DNA of 64,000 bases from Streptomyces sporangiiformans (GCF_005768555.2 NZ_VCHX02000109.1:25432-89431), one strand, 5' to 3'; positions 8,428 through 17,625 are shown, numbered from the stretch's first letter. Notes: generated by a model not told the origin, from the sequence alone. Made by a program: numbers and translations.

Positions 8428-9659
8428 CAAGCCACCCCCTCACCGGCGGACCGTGCGTCACGACTCTCCGCATCGGCATCGGGGACGGCATCGCCATCGG
8501 CATCGGGGACGGCGTCGGCGGGCCCACCCGTACCGTCGGCGGGCCGGCCCGTGCCCGCCACCACCCCGAGCAGCGCCTGGGAGTCGACGACGCCGAGGCA
8601 TCGGCCCTCGTCCACCACCCGTGCCGGGCTTCCGGTGCGCGCGACCGCCTCGATGGCCTCGGAGACCGTCGTGTCCGGCGCCACGGCCGGACCGCGGTCG
8701 GCCTCGTCCCCGGACGCGGCCCGCATCGCCTTGCGTACCGTCATGACCTGCTCGCGCGGCACGTCCCGGACGAACTCGCGGACGTAGTCGTCGGCGGGCG
8801 AGCCGACGATCTCCTCGGGCGTGCCGAGCTGGACGATGCGGCCGTCGCGCATGAGGGCGATGCGGTCGCCCAGGCGCAGGGCTTCGTTCAGGTCGTGGGT
8901 GATGAAGACCATCGTGCGGCCCTCCTCGCGGTGGAGCCGGATGACCTCCTCCTGCATATCGCGCCGGATCAGCGGGTCGAGCGCGCTGAACGGCTCGTCG
9001 AACAGCAGGACTTCGGGGTCGACGGCCAGCGCCCGCGCGAGACCGACCCGCTGCTGCTGGCCGCCCGACAGCTGTCCGGGCTTGCGCTGCTCCATGCCCT
9101 CCAGGCCGACCTTGGCGACGAACTCGGTCGCCTTCTTCCGGCGCTCCGCCTTGCCCACGCCCTGGATCTCCAGGCCGTACGCGATGTTGTCGAGCACCGA
9201 CCGGTGCGGCAGCAGTCCGAAGTGCTGGAAGACCATCGAGGCGCGGTGACGGCGCAGTTCACGCAGGCGCGCCTTGTCCATCGCGCGTACGTCCTCGCCG
9301 TCGATCGAGATGGTCCCCGCCGTCGGCTCGATGAGGCGCGTCAGACAGCGTACGAGCGTGGACTTGCCCGAGCCGGACAGGCCCATGACGACGAAGACCT
9401 CGCCCTTGCGGACCTCGAAGCCCACGTCCCGGACGGCGGCCGTGCAGCCGGTGCGGGCCCGCAGCTCGGCGGGGCCGAGGTCGGTGAGCGCCGAGTCGCC
9501 GGGTATGCGCTCGGCCTTCGGCCCGAAGACCTTCCACAGGCCGTCGACGGCGAAGACGGGCGAGCCGGCCTTACCGACGCCGCCGGACGAGGAAGAGGAA
9601 GCGGAAGCGGAGGAGGAAGAAGAGGGAGAGGAAGAGGAAGCAGTCGATGTAGTCGTCAT
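8427..9659 (-). CDS. betaine/choline ABC transporter ATP-binding protein
   Basis: A 410-residue ProV/OpuAA-type ATPase. Walker A is GLSGSGKST, the signature is [15 protein letters not shown], Walker B is [13 protein letters not shown] and the switch histidine is in [12 protein letters not shown]-like segment follows at about 300-365 ([22 protein letters not shown]), which in this family can sense ionic strength. Odd features are a serine-only N-terminal tail made by a purine-rich tract (9580-9650) and an Asp/Ala-rich C-terminal tail. ATG 9659 overlaps the GMC oxidoreductase stop by one base; a GTG at 9662 is an alternative. Confidence 0.9.
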   Translation of the reverse strand: MTTTSTASSSSPSSSSSASASSSSSGGVGKAGSPVFAVDGLWKVFGPKAERIPGDSALTDLGPAELRARTGCTAAVRDVGFEVRKGEVFVVMGLSGSGKSTLVRCLTRLIEPTAGTISIDGEDVRAMDKARLRELRRHRASMVFQHFGLLPHRSVLDNIAYGLEIQGVGKAERRKKATEFVAKVGLEGMEQRKPGQLSGGQQQRVGLARALAVDPEVLLFDEPFSALDPLIRRDMQEEVIRLHREEGRTMVFITHDLNEALRLGDRIALMRDGRIVQLGTPEEIVGSPADDYVREFVRDVPREQVMTVRKAMRAASGDEADRGPAVAPDTTVSEAIEAVARTGSPARVVDEGRCLGVVDSQALLGVVAGTGRPADGTGGPADAVPDADGDAVPDADAESRDARSAGEGVA

Positions 9660-11188
9660 CACGCGGCACCACCCATCAGGTCAACACATTTCTCACCGAC
9701 CATGAGCACCCCGATCATCGGGTTCACGGCGGTCATCGTCGGGAAAACGGACGCGTCGGCGATGCGGATGCCGTCGAGTCCTCGGATCTTCAACTCGGGG
9801 TCGACGACCGCGAGTCGGTCGTCCGGGGCGCCCATACGGCAGGTACCCGCGGGGTGGTACACGGTGTGCGCCACCTTCCGCGCGTACTCGCTGAGCTCCT
9901 CGTCTCCCGTGACGTCGGGGCCGGGGCACACCTCACGCTTCAACCACCCGGCCAGCGGCTCCGACTTGGCGATCTCACGGGCGATGCGGATGCCGTCCAC
10001 GAGAGTGCGGCCGTCGTAGTCCTCCTCGTCCGTGAAGTAACGGAAGTCGAGGGCGGGTTTCTCGGCCGGGTCGGCGCTGGTCAGGTACAGCCGCCCGCGG
10101 CTGCGCGGTTTGGGGATGTTGGGGGTCATCGAGACGCCGTGCGCGGGGCGTTCGTAGCCGAGCCGTTCCGGGTTGTCCGTGAACGGGATTTGGTAGAAGT
10201 GGAACATCAGGTCCGGACCCGCGCTTTGGGGATCACGGCGCACGAACAGGCCGGCGTCGGAGTCCATCGCCGAGTTCTCGGGAATCGGCCCGTTCGTCTC
10301 CCAGACGATGACCGACTCGGGATGGTCGAGCAGGTTCTCGCCGACACCGGGCAGATCGTGCACGACGGGGATACCGAGCCGCTCCAGGTCCTCCTTGGGC
10401 CCGACACCGGAGTGGAGGAGCAGCCGGGGCGAGTCCACCGCGCCCGCGCACAGCAGGACTTCGCTCTTCGCGCGTACGAGGATCTCCTCCCCGTCCTTCG
10501 TGCGGACGTGCACACCCTGCGCGCGCGTCCCGTCGAGCTCCAGCTTGTACGCCCAGGTCTCCAGGAAGATGCGGAGGTTGGGCCGCTCGTCCATGACGGG
10601 GTGCAGATACGCGACCGACGCGCTCGAGCGCTTGTTGTTCTCCGGGTGGTACGCGAGATCGAAGAACCCGACGCCTTCGTTGAACGGCTTCTTGTTGAAG
10701 CCCTCGACGCGTGGCACGCCCAGAGCGGCCTGGGCGGCGTCGACGAAGTCGCGGGCGATCGCGTTCCGGTCCTTCTCGTCGACGGCGACGACGTTGTTGC
10801 GCAGCCGGGCGTAGTACGCCTCCATGGGCACCGCGCCCCAGCCCTTGGCGCCCGCCGCCTCCCACTCGTCCCAGTCGGACGGCAGCGGCTTGAACGCGAT
10901 GAGCGTGTTGTGCGAGGAGCAGCCGCCGAGGACACGGGCGCGGCTGTGCCGGATGTGCGAGTTGCCGCGCGGCTGCTCGGTCGTCGGATAGTCGTAGTCC
11001 AGGTCCCCGCCGAGCAGGCCCATCCAGCGGCGCAGGGTCAGGACGTCCTCGCGGTCGACGTCGCTGGGGCCGCCCTCGATGACGGCGACGGTGACGTCCG
11101 GGTTCTCGGTCAGGCGGGATGCGATGACAGAGCCCGCGGTACCGCCGCCGATGACGACGTAGTCGTACGTGTGCTCTTGGTCAGGCAT
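9659..11188 (-). CDS. GMC-family oxidoreductase, choline dehydrogenase-like
   Basis: A 509-residue flavoenzyme. The FAD-binding motif [15 protein letters not shown] is at the N-terminus, LGGCSSHN follows at about 90, and the active-site histidine segment [13 protein letters not shown] is near the C-terminus. It resembles choline dehydrogenase (BetA), which oxidises choline to betaine aldehyde, in agreement with the downstream transporter and upstream aldehyde dehydrogenase. ATG 11188 is chosen because AGAGGAG lies upstream and the FAD motif begins 12 residues later; the open frame extends further without support. Confidence 0.85.
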   Translation of the reverse strand: MPDQEHTYDYVVIGGGTAGSVIASRLTENPDVTVAVIEGGPSDVDREDVLTLRRWMGLLGGDLDYDYPTTEQPRGNSHIRHSRARVLGGCSSHNTLIAFKPLPSDWDEWEAAGAKGWGAVPMEAYYARLRNNVVAVDEKDRNAIARDFVDAAQAALGVPRVEGFNKKPFNEGVGFFDLAYHPENNKRSSASVAYLHPVMDERPNLRIFLETWAYKLELDGTRAQGVHVRTKDGEEILVRAKSEVLLCAGAVDSPRLLLHSGVGPKEDLERLGIPVVHDLPGVGENLLDHPESVIVWETNGPIPENSAMDSDAGLFVRRDPQSAGPDLMFHFYQIPFTDNPERLGYERPAHGVSMTPNIPKPRSRGRLYLTSADPAEKPALDFRYFTDEEDYDGRTLVDGIRIAREIAKSEPLAGWLKREVCPGPDVTGDEELSEYARKVAHTVYHPAGTCRMGAPDDRLAVVDPELKIRGLDGIRIADASVFPTMTAVNPMIGVLMVGEKCVDLMGGAA

Positions 11189-11284
11189 GGGGAGCTGCTC
11201 CTCTGGGTCGTGCAAGGTGCTGCGCTTGGGGAGTGGGGGACGGGGGTGGACGTGGTCTCGCGCAGGGCTCAGCCGGATCGGGCG

Positions 11285-11344
11285 GCCGGCCGGACCCGGT
11301 GGCCGGCCGGACCCGGCGGTCAGCGGGACCCGGTGGTCAGCCGG
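11285..11344. repeat. 17-bp tandem repeat between aldehyde dehydrogenase and GMC genes
   Basis: Three and a half units of a 17-bp sequence (consensus GCCGGCCGGACCCGGTG, later units starting GTCAGC) run through the gap. The last unit contains the stop codon of the aldehyde dehydrogenase (11337-11339). The GC-rich units can fold on each other and may reduce readthrough in the operon. Confidence 0.75.
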
Positions 11345-12857
11345 CGAACCACCGCACCGGCTGGGGCGCGAGGTTCTGGTACACGTGCTTGGTCTCGCGG
11401 TACTCGGCAAGACCCGCGGGTCCGAGCTCCCGCCCGACGCCGCTCTTGCCGAAGCCGCCCCACTCCGCCTGCGGGAGGTAGGGGTGGAAGTCGTTGATCC
11501 ACACGGTGCCGTGCCGCAGTCGTCCGGCCACGCGCCGGGCGCGGCCCGCGTCGGCGGTCCAGACGGCGCCCGCGAGCCCGTACTCGGTGTCGTTGGCGAG
11601 CTCGACGGCCTCGTCCTCGGTGCGGAAGGTCTCGACGGTCAGGACGGGCCCGAAGACCTCCTCGCGTACGACCTTCATCTCGCGGTGGCACCGGTCGAGG
11701 ACGGTCGGCTCGTAGAAGTAGCCGGTGGCGGGCCGTACGTCGGACGGCTCGGGCCGCTTCCCGCCGGCCCGCAGCATGGCGCCCTCCGCCAGGGCGGAGG
11801 CCACGTATGCCTCGGTCTTCTCGCGCTGCTGCTCGGAGACGAGCGGCCCGCACTCGACACCGTCCTCGGTGCCGCGGCCGAGCTTGATCCTCTCTGCGCG
11901 GCGGGCGATCTCGGCGACGAAGCGTTCGCGTACGGACTCCTCGACGATGAGGCGTCCGCCGGCGGAGCACACCTGGCCGCTGTGGATGAAGGCGGCGTTG
12001 AGGGCCTGGTCGACGGCGGTGTCGAACCCTTCCTCCGTGGCGCAGGCGTCGGCGAAGACGACGTTGGGGTTCTTGCCGCCGAGTTCGAGGGCGGCCTTCT
12101 TCACGGTGACGGCGGCGGCCTGCGCGACCTTGACTCCGCTGATGAGGCCGCCGGTGAAGGACACGAGGTCGACCCCCGGGTGCTCGGCGAGCCGGGCGCC
12201 GACCGAATGCCCGGGCCCGGTCACGATGTTGGCGACACCGGCGGGCAGCCCGGCCTCGACGAGCAGCTCCACGAGGGCGATCGTGGTCAGCGGAGTGATC
12301 TCACTCGGCTTGATGACGAACGTGTTGCCCGCGGCGAGCGCGGGCGCGACCTTCCAACTCGCCTGGAGCAGCGGATAGTTCCACGGCGTGATCATGGCGC
12401 ACACGCCGACGGGTTCATGCACGACGACGCTGTGAATGTCATCGGACCCCGCATCGACGACCCGTCCCCCGCCCTCTCCGACGACGAGGTCGGCGAAGTA
12501 CCGGAAGGCGTCGGCGACACAGTCGATGTCCACGCGCCCCTCTTCGACCGTCTTGCCCGCGTCGCGGCTCTCCAGGAGTCCGAGCCGCTCCCGGTCGCGT
12601 ACGAGGAGGTCGGCGACGCGACGCAGGAGTCCGGCGCGCTCGGCGACGGGGGTGCGGGGCCAGGGTCCTTCGTCGAAGGCCCGGCGGGCCGCGGCGACGG
12701 CCGCGTCCGCGTCCTGCCCGTCACCCTCCGCGACCACGGCGAACGGCTTGGCATCCGCCGGGTCGAGAATCTCCCGTGTGGCCCCGGCAACGGCTTCGAG
12801 CCACTCCCCGCCCACGTGAATGGTCTGCTGCGCCTGTCGTTCCGCTGGTCCCGCCAT
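11337..12857 (-). CDS. aldehyde dehydrogenase, probable betaine aldehyde dehydrogenase
   Basis: A 506-residue NAD(P)-dependent aldehyde dehydrogenase. It has MITPWNYPLLQ, the catalytic glutamate in KKAALELGGKNP and the catalytic cysteine in HSGQVCSAGGR. Context with choline dehydrogenase and a betaine transporter makes betaine aldehyde to glycine betaine the most likely reaction, giving an osmoprotectant. It is the first gene of the operon. A GGAAGG site precedes ATG 12857. Its promoter must share the 218-bp region with the divergent MarR-GNAT gene. Confidence 0.82.
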   Translation of the reverse strand: MAGPAERQAQQTIHVGGEWLEAVAGATREILDPADAKPFAVVAEGDGQDADAAVAAARRAFDEGPWPRTPVAERAGLLRRVADLLVRDRERLGLLESRDAGKTVEEGRVDIDCVADAFRYFADLVVGEGGGRVVDAGSDDIHSVVVHEPVGVCAMITPWNYPLLQASWKVAPALAAGNTFVIKPSEITPLTTIALVELLVEAGLPAGVANIVTGPGHSVGARLAEHPGVDLVSFTGGLISGVKVAQAAAVTVKKAALELGGKNPNVVFADACATEEGFDTAVDQALNAAFIHSGQVCSAGGRLIVEESVRERFVAEIARRAERIKLGRGTEDGVECGPLVSEQQREKTEAYVASALAEGAMLRAGGKRPEPSDVRPATGYFYEPTVLDRCHREMKVVREEVFGPVLTVETFRTEDEAVELANDTEYGLAGAVWTADAGRARRVAGRLRHGTVWINDFHPYLPQAEWGGFGKSGVGRELGPAGLAEYRETKHVYQNLAPQPVRWFAG

Positions 12858-12966
12858 GATCGGTGTTGCCTTCCGTTCCTGATCCGTGCCCCCGTGTCAC
12901 ACCCCGTGGCACTCCTGGGGCGGAGTGCCCCTGCCCCCTGACCGTCGGTACATGCACAATCCGTGG

Positions 12967-12994
12967 CTGAAAGTGCGCTGAGTCACTGAAAGTG
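12967..12994. promoter_or_regulatory. 9-bp direct repeats in the betaine operon promoter region
   Basis: CTGAAAGTG occurs at 12967-12975 and 12986-12994, 19 bp apart, 110 bases upstream of the aldehyde dehydrogenase start. Two identical sites on nearly the same helix face suggest binding of a regulator, whose identity is unknown. Confidence 0.4.
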
Positions 12995-13053
12995 AGCCGC
13001 TCAGCCTGCGCCGACCACCGAAAGGCTGCCCGTGCCATCGACATCATCCTGAT

Positions 13054-13071
13054 CTTTGACTAAAGTCAAAG
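13054..13071. promoter_or_regulatory. MarR-type operator upstream of the MarR-GNAT gene
   Basis: CTTTGACTAAAGTCAAAG is a palindrome with perfect 8-bp arms and a two-base centre. It ends five bases before ATG 13076, so protein bound there would block initiation. Size and AT-rich arms fit MarR operators; autoregulation is the simple reading. Confidence 0.65.
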
Positions 13072-13075
13072 AAGT

Positions 13076-13963
13076 ATGGAGCCAGTGTCAGCGGAGCATG
13101 TGACGACCCTGCGTCGCTTCAATCGCTACTTCACCCGGCGTATCGGCGCGCTCGACGACCACTATCTGGGCCAGGACCGGCCACTCGGTGAGGCGCGGTT
13201 GCTGTTCGAGATCGGGGACGGGGTCTCGCTGCGGGAGCTGCGCGGCCGGCTCGGGCTGGATGCCGGGTATCTGAGCCGGATGGCCCGCGCGCTGGAGGCC
13301 CAGGGGCTCGTACGCATCACCGTGCATCCGAAGGACACCCGGCAGCGGCTCGCGGAGCTCACCCCGGCCGGGCACGTCGAGGTGAAGGAGCAGAACCGGC
13401 GGGCCAACCACCTCGCCGAGGGGCTGCTCAAGGGTCTTACGCCGCCCCAGCGGGGACAGTTGACCGAGGCCCTCGGCTCCGCCCAGCGGCTGCTGCGGCT
13501 CGCCGCGATCAGCGTCGAGGTCGTCGACGGGGCCGCACCCGACGCCCGCGCCTGCCTCGACGCCTACGCCGCCGACATCGACGAACGGTTCCCCGAAGGC
13601 TTCGACCCGGCGTCCCTCGTACGACCGCATGAGGTGTCGGGGGACACCGGCGCCTTTCTCGTCGCGTACGAGGAAGGGCGTCCCGTGGGATGCGGGGCGC
13701 TGCGGCGGCTCGAAGCCGGCGTCGGCGAGATCCGGCACGTGTGGGTGCACCCGGACGCCCGTCGCCTGGGCCTCGCCCGGCGTCTGCTCGACGCGCTGGA
13801 ACGGCAGGCCACGCAGCGCGGGTACGAGATCGTACGCCTCGACACGCATGCCTCCCTCACCGAGGCGCAGGCCATGTACCGGGCGTGCGGGTACGCCGAG
13901 ATCCCTCGGTACGACGCGAACGTGTACGCCGCGTACTGGTTCGAGAAGCGGCTCGGGCGCTGA
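13076..13963 (+). CDS. MarR-family regulator fused to GNAT acetyltransferase
   Basis: A 295-residue fusion. Residues 1-145 are a MarR winged helix (LRELRGRLGLDAGYLSRMARALEAQGLV, wing KDTRQRLAELTPAG), and residues 170-295 are a GNAT domain with the acetyl-CoA loop HPDARRLGLARRLLDAL. Such fusions are known in actinobacteria, and the acetyltransferase substrate is unknown. The start is placed at ATG 13076, right behind a palindromic operator; no ribosome binding site is evident, so the mRNA may be leaderless. It is divergent from the betaine operon and may regulate it as well as itself. Confidence 0.85.
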   Translation: MEPVSAEHVTTLRRFNRYFTRRIGALDDHYLGQDRPLGEARLLFEIGDGVSLRELRGRLGLDAGYLSRMARALEAQGLVRITVHPKDTRQRLAELTPAGHVEVKEQNRRANHLAEGLLKGLTPPQRGQLTEALGSAQRLLRLAAISVEVVDGAAPDARACLDAYAADIDERFPEGFDPASLVRPHEVSGDTGAFLVAYEEGRPVGCGALRRLEAGVGEIRHVWVHPDARRLGLARRLLDALERQATQRGYEIVRLDTHASLTEAQAMYRACGYAEIPRYDANVYAAYWFEKRLGR

Positions 13964-13972
13964 GGACCAGGA

Positions 13973-14305
13973 CTACCGCTGCGACGCCGCCGCCGCGTGC
14001 TTGGCCAGTTGCACCGCCGACTTCAGGCTCAGCCCCGGCGCCGCCTCGCGCAGCACCTTGATCGCCTGTACGGAGTCGGGTGCTCCCTCGTACCCCGCCG
14101 CGGCGAGGCGTTCGTGGACCCAGCGGGCGAACAGGTCGGCGTCCTCGGCCGCCGCGGCCTGCTCGATGAGGGCGGCGGCCCGCTCCAGGCCCGGCCGCTC
14201 CTCGGGCGAGGCCTCGTCGAGCGCCCAGCGCACCCGCGCGGCGATGACATCGGCGTCCCGGAGGACGAGGACGTTCAGGTCTGGTTGCTGGGATCGTCCG
14301 AACAT
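13973..14305 (-). CDS. small protein with ribosomal L7/L12 C-terminal-like domain
   Basis: A 110-residue protein whose end (DSVQAIKVLREAAPGLSLKSAVQLAKHA) resembles the C-terminal domain of ribosomal protein L7/L12, a protein-protein interaction surface. The first 70 residues are helical and acidic, with no recognised motif. The start is uncertain: ATG 14305 is used, while a TTG at 14341 would add 12 residues; neither has a strong ribosome binding site. It ends nine bases from the convergent MarR-GNAT stop. Function unknown. Confidence 0.7.
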   Translation of the reverse strand: MFGRSQQPDLNVLVLRDADVIAARVRWALDEASPEERPGLERAAALIEQAAAAEDADLFARWVHERLAAAGYEGAPDSVQAIKVLREAAPGLSLKSAVQLAKHAAAASQR

Positions 14306-14365
14306 GGGCCCATGCTCGACGCAAACCACCTTGCGGATCAAGGAAGTTGAGCAGCTTCTGAGCCG

Positions 14366-14437
14366 GGCTCGGTCGGCGGATCCGTCGGCCGCTCAGTCTG
14401 CGGCTCAGTCGGCGGCTCTGTGGGCGGCTCGGTCGGC
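14366..14437. repeat. 12-bp tandem repeat, possible frameshifted PPTE tail
   Basis: Six degenerate 12-bp units (consensus GGCTCGGTCGGC). On the minus strand, in a frame other than that of the adjacent gene, they read as repeated Pro-Pro-Thr-Glu and stay open to a TGA at 14338-14340. A period of exactly four codons suggests a coding origin. Confidence 0.7.
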
Positions 14438-14441
14438 GGGC

Positions 14442-15233
14442 TCAGCCGCTGGCCGGTTCCGGGCACTCCGTGTCCGGTGGGCAGAACCAGCTCAACGCCG
14501 CGTCCAGAACTTCCTGTTCGTCGTCGTAGCCGTCCGCCGCCGGGCCGTAGGAGGTCAGTGCGTACAGCTGGCCGTCCACGGATTCGAAGCGGTGGTCGAT
14601 GACGTGCCAGGTGCCGCCGATGTCGCTCTCGCCCCTGAGGGAGTCGGCGAGGTATTCGAGGCGGGCGGCCGGGCGGCCGTCCTCGTCGAGGGGGTCCAGG
14701 GAGAGCTGGTCGAAACCCTGGGGCGTTGCGTTCGGGTCCGACACGTACTCCTGAAGGGATGCGTACGGGGTGGCCTCCCGCACCTTGTAGATCTGGAGGC
14801 GGCGGGAGCCGTCGGCGCTGCGGTAGTGGACGACGCGAAAGCCGTGCTGGGAGTCGCTCGTCGTGCGGTTCCAGTCCTTGTTGACGGCCACCCGGAAGCC
14901 ATACGGGTCCGCCACGGCCGCGTATCCGAAGGGCGGTCCGCCCGTCGGGCTCGGCGACGCCGTGCCCTCGGTGCCGGTGCCGTCCGTGCCGTCCTTCTTG
15001 GTGTTCTGTTCGGGCGGGACCTCACGGGCCACGAAGTACCCCGCCGGCTGCGGCTCGTCCTTCCAGCCCAGCGCCCAGGTGCCGAAGGCCAGTCCGCAGA
15101 CCGAGAGCCCCACGACGGCGCCGCGCAGCACCTGGCGCTGGAGCGCCGCGTCGCGTCGCTGGAGCGCGACGATCCGCTGTTCCTCGTCCGGCCCCGCCCA
15201 CTCCTGACGGTCGGCGTCGAAGACCTTCACCAT
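14442..15233 (-). CDS. unknown single-pass membrane protein, third gene of a cassette
   Basis: A 263-residue protein with a charged cytoplasmic N-terminus (VFDADRQEWAGPDEEQRIVA), one membrane helix at about 38-56 and an outside domain after a Thr/Gly/Pro linker. The domain has DPYGFRVAVNKDWNR and FRVVHYRSADGSRRLQIYKV, which look like a beta-rich fold, and ends with FCPPDTECPEPASG. ATG 15233 has GGAAGGA upstream. It follows the small gene by 29 bases. A PPTE-repeat tail continues in another frame past the stop, so the C-terminus may be frameshifted. The family was not recognised. Confidence 0.7.
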   Translation of the reverse strand: MVKVFDADRQEWAGPDEEQRIVALQRRDAALQRQVLRGAVVGLSVCGLAFGTWALGWKDEPQPAGYFVAREVPPEQNTKKDGTDGTGTEGTASPSPTGGPPFGYAAVADPYGFRVAVNKDWNRTTSDSQHGFRVVHYRSADGSRRLQIYKVREATPYASLQEYVSDPNATPQGFDQLSLDPLDEDGRPAARLEYLADSLRGESDIGGTWHVIDHRFESVDGQLYALTSYGPAADGYDDEQEVLDAALSWFCPPDTECPEPASG

Positions 15234-15262
15234 GGTTCGCCGTCCTTCCGGCAGCTCGGCGC

Positions 15263-15664
15263 TCAACGCTGCAGGAGCTGGGTGATCGCCTGGGTGACGG
15301 CGGTCACGGACGCGGCGGTCGCCGCGGCGGGACCGTAGGCCTCCAGGCGGGCCCGCAGCCGGGTGAGCGGGCCGTGTCCGCTGCGCCCTGTGCGGGCGAT
15401 CTCGCCCTCCACCACGGCCAGTTCGGCGCCGAGCGCTTCGCTCTCAGCCGTGTGCTCCTGCTGCTGCCCGAGTTCGGTGCGCAGCGTCCGTACGGCGGTG
15501 AGCAGCTGCGCGTACCCCGGTTCGGCCGTCACGACCGTGTAGTTGGTGGACTCGGCCTTGCCGTGCGCGCCGAAGGCCTGGGAGCCCCCGCTGACCGTCC
15601 CGATCTGGACGTGCGCCCCGCCGTCCGTCTCGAACGCCCCGCCGCTGTCCCCGCCGGTGCTCAT
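15263..15664 (-). CDS. small unknown protein with SGG-x2-A-x-G-x-HG motif
   Basis: A 133-residue soluble protein. Residues 17-40 hold the glycine-rich motif SGGSQAFGAHGKAEST, followed by a helical or coiled-coil region (QLLTAVRTLRTELGQQ) and a short hydrophobic helix near the end. The ATG overlaps the stop of the large membrane gene by four bases (ATGA). The same motif lies at the C-terminus of that neighbour, so the two probably work together. No enzyme motif is seen. Confidence 0.75.
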   Translation of the reverse strand: MSTGGDSGGAFETDGGAHVQIGTVSGGSQAFGAHGKAESTNYTVVTAEPGYAQLLTAVRTLRTELGQQQEHTAESEALGAELAVVEGEIARTGRSGHGPLTRLRARLEAYGPAAATAASVTAVTQAITQLLQR

Positions 15665-17418
15665 ACCGTGCTCCTCTCCGTGTGCGTGGCCTGGCCGTGC
15701 GAGCCCGTGGCGAGTGCGCCGCCGGACATCTCCTTGATGTAGAGCCCGCTGTTGTGGATGTTCGTGATGTTCTGCTCCAGGCGGTCGGTGCGGTAGCCGT
15801 GCGCCCGCAGGGCGTCCCGTACGCCCTCGCCGATCCGGTCCTGGAGGGTCCTGACGTAACGGGCGACGTCCATCTCCTGGAAGAGGGACAGCTCGTCGGT
15901 GCTGGCCAGCTGGCGCAGCGACATCAAGGGGGCGTCGGGGGCCGCCTGTTCGGGACGGGCCGACCACCGGCGCAGCACGGAGCGGAGGGCGCGCAGGGCG
16001 GCAAGTCCGGTCGCCACGCCGACCGAGGGAGCGTCGATCAGGGCGCGCGCCGCGTCCCGCAGCGGGCCTTCCGGCTCGGATCCCACGATCGCGTCGATCT
16101 CCCGGAACTCCGGCACGATCGGTCCGAGCACATGCGGCACCACTTCGAGGACCAGCATGCCGCCCTGGGTGTGCACCCGGACGAGAAGCGAGACGACGAC
16201 CTGCTCGTTCCAGGCGCCGACCCTGATCCGCAGGAAGTGACGGCGTGCCTCACCGCCCTCGCCCACCGACTCGCCCAGGTGGCGTTCGACCTGCGCGGAG
16301 TCGTACACGACGGCGGTCCGGCCGTCGCCCAGGCCGGTGGAGACCGGTTCGTCGCGGCCCACACCGGACGGGAGGTAGACGAACTCCTCGATCTCCAGGT
16401 CCCGCAGCCGGTCCCGGCCGGTACCGGTGTCCCCGGCGGACTTCTTCAATGCCTTCAGCCGGGGCTCGATCATGCCGATGACCTCACGCGCGGTGAGCTG
16501 CGCGGCCGCCGGGCGCGGACCCGGTACGCCGCCGTCCTCCCCCGCCTCCCTGTGCCGCAGTTCCAGTACGACCGACCAGGGTTTGCGGGGCGATCCGGCG
16601 CCGACGAAGGGACGGTTGGCGTCGTAGAGGGTGAGCGAGGCGTCCTGCTCCCGGCGGATGCGCCCGGCGAGGTCCGCGTAGCGGTCGGGCAGGTCGGGCG
16701 GCGGCGTCTCGGCGAACGTCTGGCGGGCCAGCGCCGTGCGCAGCGTCTGCTTCCGCAGCCACTGGTGGCGCCAGACGACGACGGCCAGCAGCAGCGGGAA
16801 GATCACCGGGTACGGCGTGTCGGCGATTCCGCCCCAGGCCTCCCACCAGTACCGGAAGACGGTCACCCAGGCGGACGCGGTGACCAGCCATGCGAAGCGC
16901 CGCCGTAACCAGGCCAGCCAGGGGGGCAGGGGCACCCGCGGGAGCACGGCGGTGTCCCTGCCCCGGCCGGAGAAGATCCGCGCGAACCACAGCAACAGGA
17001 CGACCGCCGCGTACGACGCCGCCCAGCCGCCCGGGACGAGCCCGCCGAACAGGCCCGGCGCGCCCGTCCCGGCCGACTCGAAGGCGAGCGCGAGGGAGTC
17101 GTCGGCGGACAGCCCGGAGTCGCCGCCGGAGCTGTCCTCCGCGGCGTCCCAGATCATCACCACGTCGCTGACCAGGAAACCGGCCCACACCGCGAGCAGC
17201 AGCAGGGCGGTGCGCACCTCGTCGCGTCGGGCGCGCAGCGCGTGCGCGAGGACGGGCAGGACATCCGCGCCGAGCGGCGGCGCCACCGGGCGCTCCGCGT
17301 GTCCGACGAGTTCGTCGATGACCTGTCTACGGAACCCCGCGTCCAGATGGGCCCCCGCGCACAACAGCCTGGTGGCCTCGGTGTGGCCACAGCGCCGCCT
17401 CGACGGTTCGCTCCCCAT
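15661..17418 (-). CDS. large unknown membrane protein, first gene of a cassette
   Basis: A 585-residue protein with about five membrane helices in residues 65-225 and a cytoplasmic domain after that. It ends in NITNIHNSG followed by SGGALATGSHGQATHT, a motif repeated in the next gene. The middle holds conserved-looking strands (KPWSVVLELRH, GRTAVVYDSAQVERHL) but no known catalytic motif. Codon 171 (16906-16908) is a TTA, rare in this genome and read only by the bldA tRNA. Together the three genes look like an accessory membrane complex of unknown role. Confidence 0.75.
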   Translation of the reverse strand: MGSEPSRRRCGHTEATRLLCAGAHLDAGFRRQVIDELVGHAERPVAPPLGADVLPVLAHALRARRDEVRTALLLLAVWAGFLVSDVVMIWDAAEDSSGGDSGLSADDSLALAFESAGTGAPGLFGGLVPGGWAASYAAVVLLLWFARIFSGRGRDTAVLPRVPLPPWLAWLRRRFAWLVTASAWVTVFRYWWEAWGGIADTPYPVIFPLLLAVVVWRHQWLRKQTLRTALARQTFAETPPPDLPDRYADLAGRIRREQDASLTLYDANRPFVGAGSPRKPWSVVLELRHREAGEDGGVPGPRPAAAQLTAREVIGMIEPRLKALKKSAGDTGTGRDRLRDLEIEEFVYLPSGVGRDEPVSTGLGDGRTAVVYDSAQVERHLGESVGEGGEARRHFLRIRVGAWNEQVVVSLLVRVHTQGGMLVLEVVPHVLGPIVPEFREIDAIVGSEPEGPLRDAARALIDAPSVGVATGLAALRALRSVLRRWSARPEQAAPDAPLMSLRQLASTDELSLFQEMDVARYVRTLQDRIGEGVRDALRAHGYRTDRLEQNITNIHNSGLYIKEMSGGALATGSHGQATHTERSTV

Positions 17419-17587
17419 GTTCCCGACACTCCTGTTGCCGCAGGTGAATTCCCTTGGTGGGCAAGGAGACGGACGCTAACGGAGGAGCTGTGGAGGCAGG
17501 AGGAGACGGACGGAAAAGCCCCCCGGACAGGTGAATCTCTCCTGCCAAGCGTTTAAGCCGGGCCGGAGAAGCGTGCGGGGAACAGCG

Positions 17588-17625
17588 CGCGAGCCCGCAC
17601 GGCCGGATGGCCGTACGGGCTCGCG
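17588..17625 (-). terminator. mdh terminator
   Basis: A 17-bp stem with one mismatch (17588-17604 with 17609-17625) and loop GGAT, 67 bases past the mdh stop. Its right arm is the first unit of an adjacent tandem repeat, so the left arm could also pair with later copies. Confidence 0.65.

Noticed and set aside
6286..8787. Open frame of 833 codons on the plus strand
   Set aside because: Antisense to the fused permease gene, with composition typical of a shadow frame.
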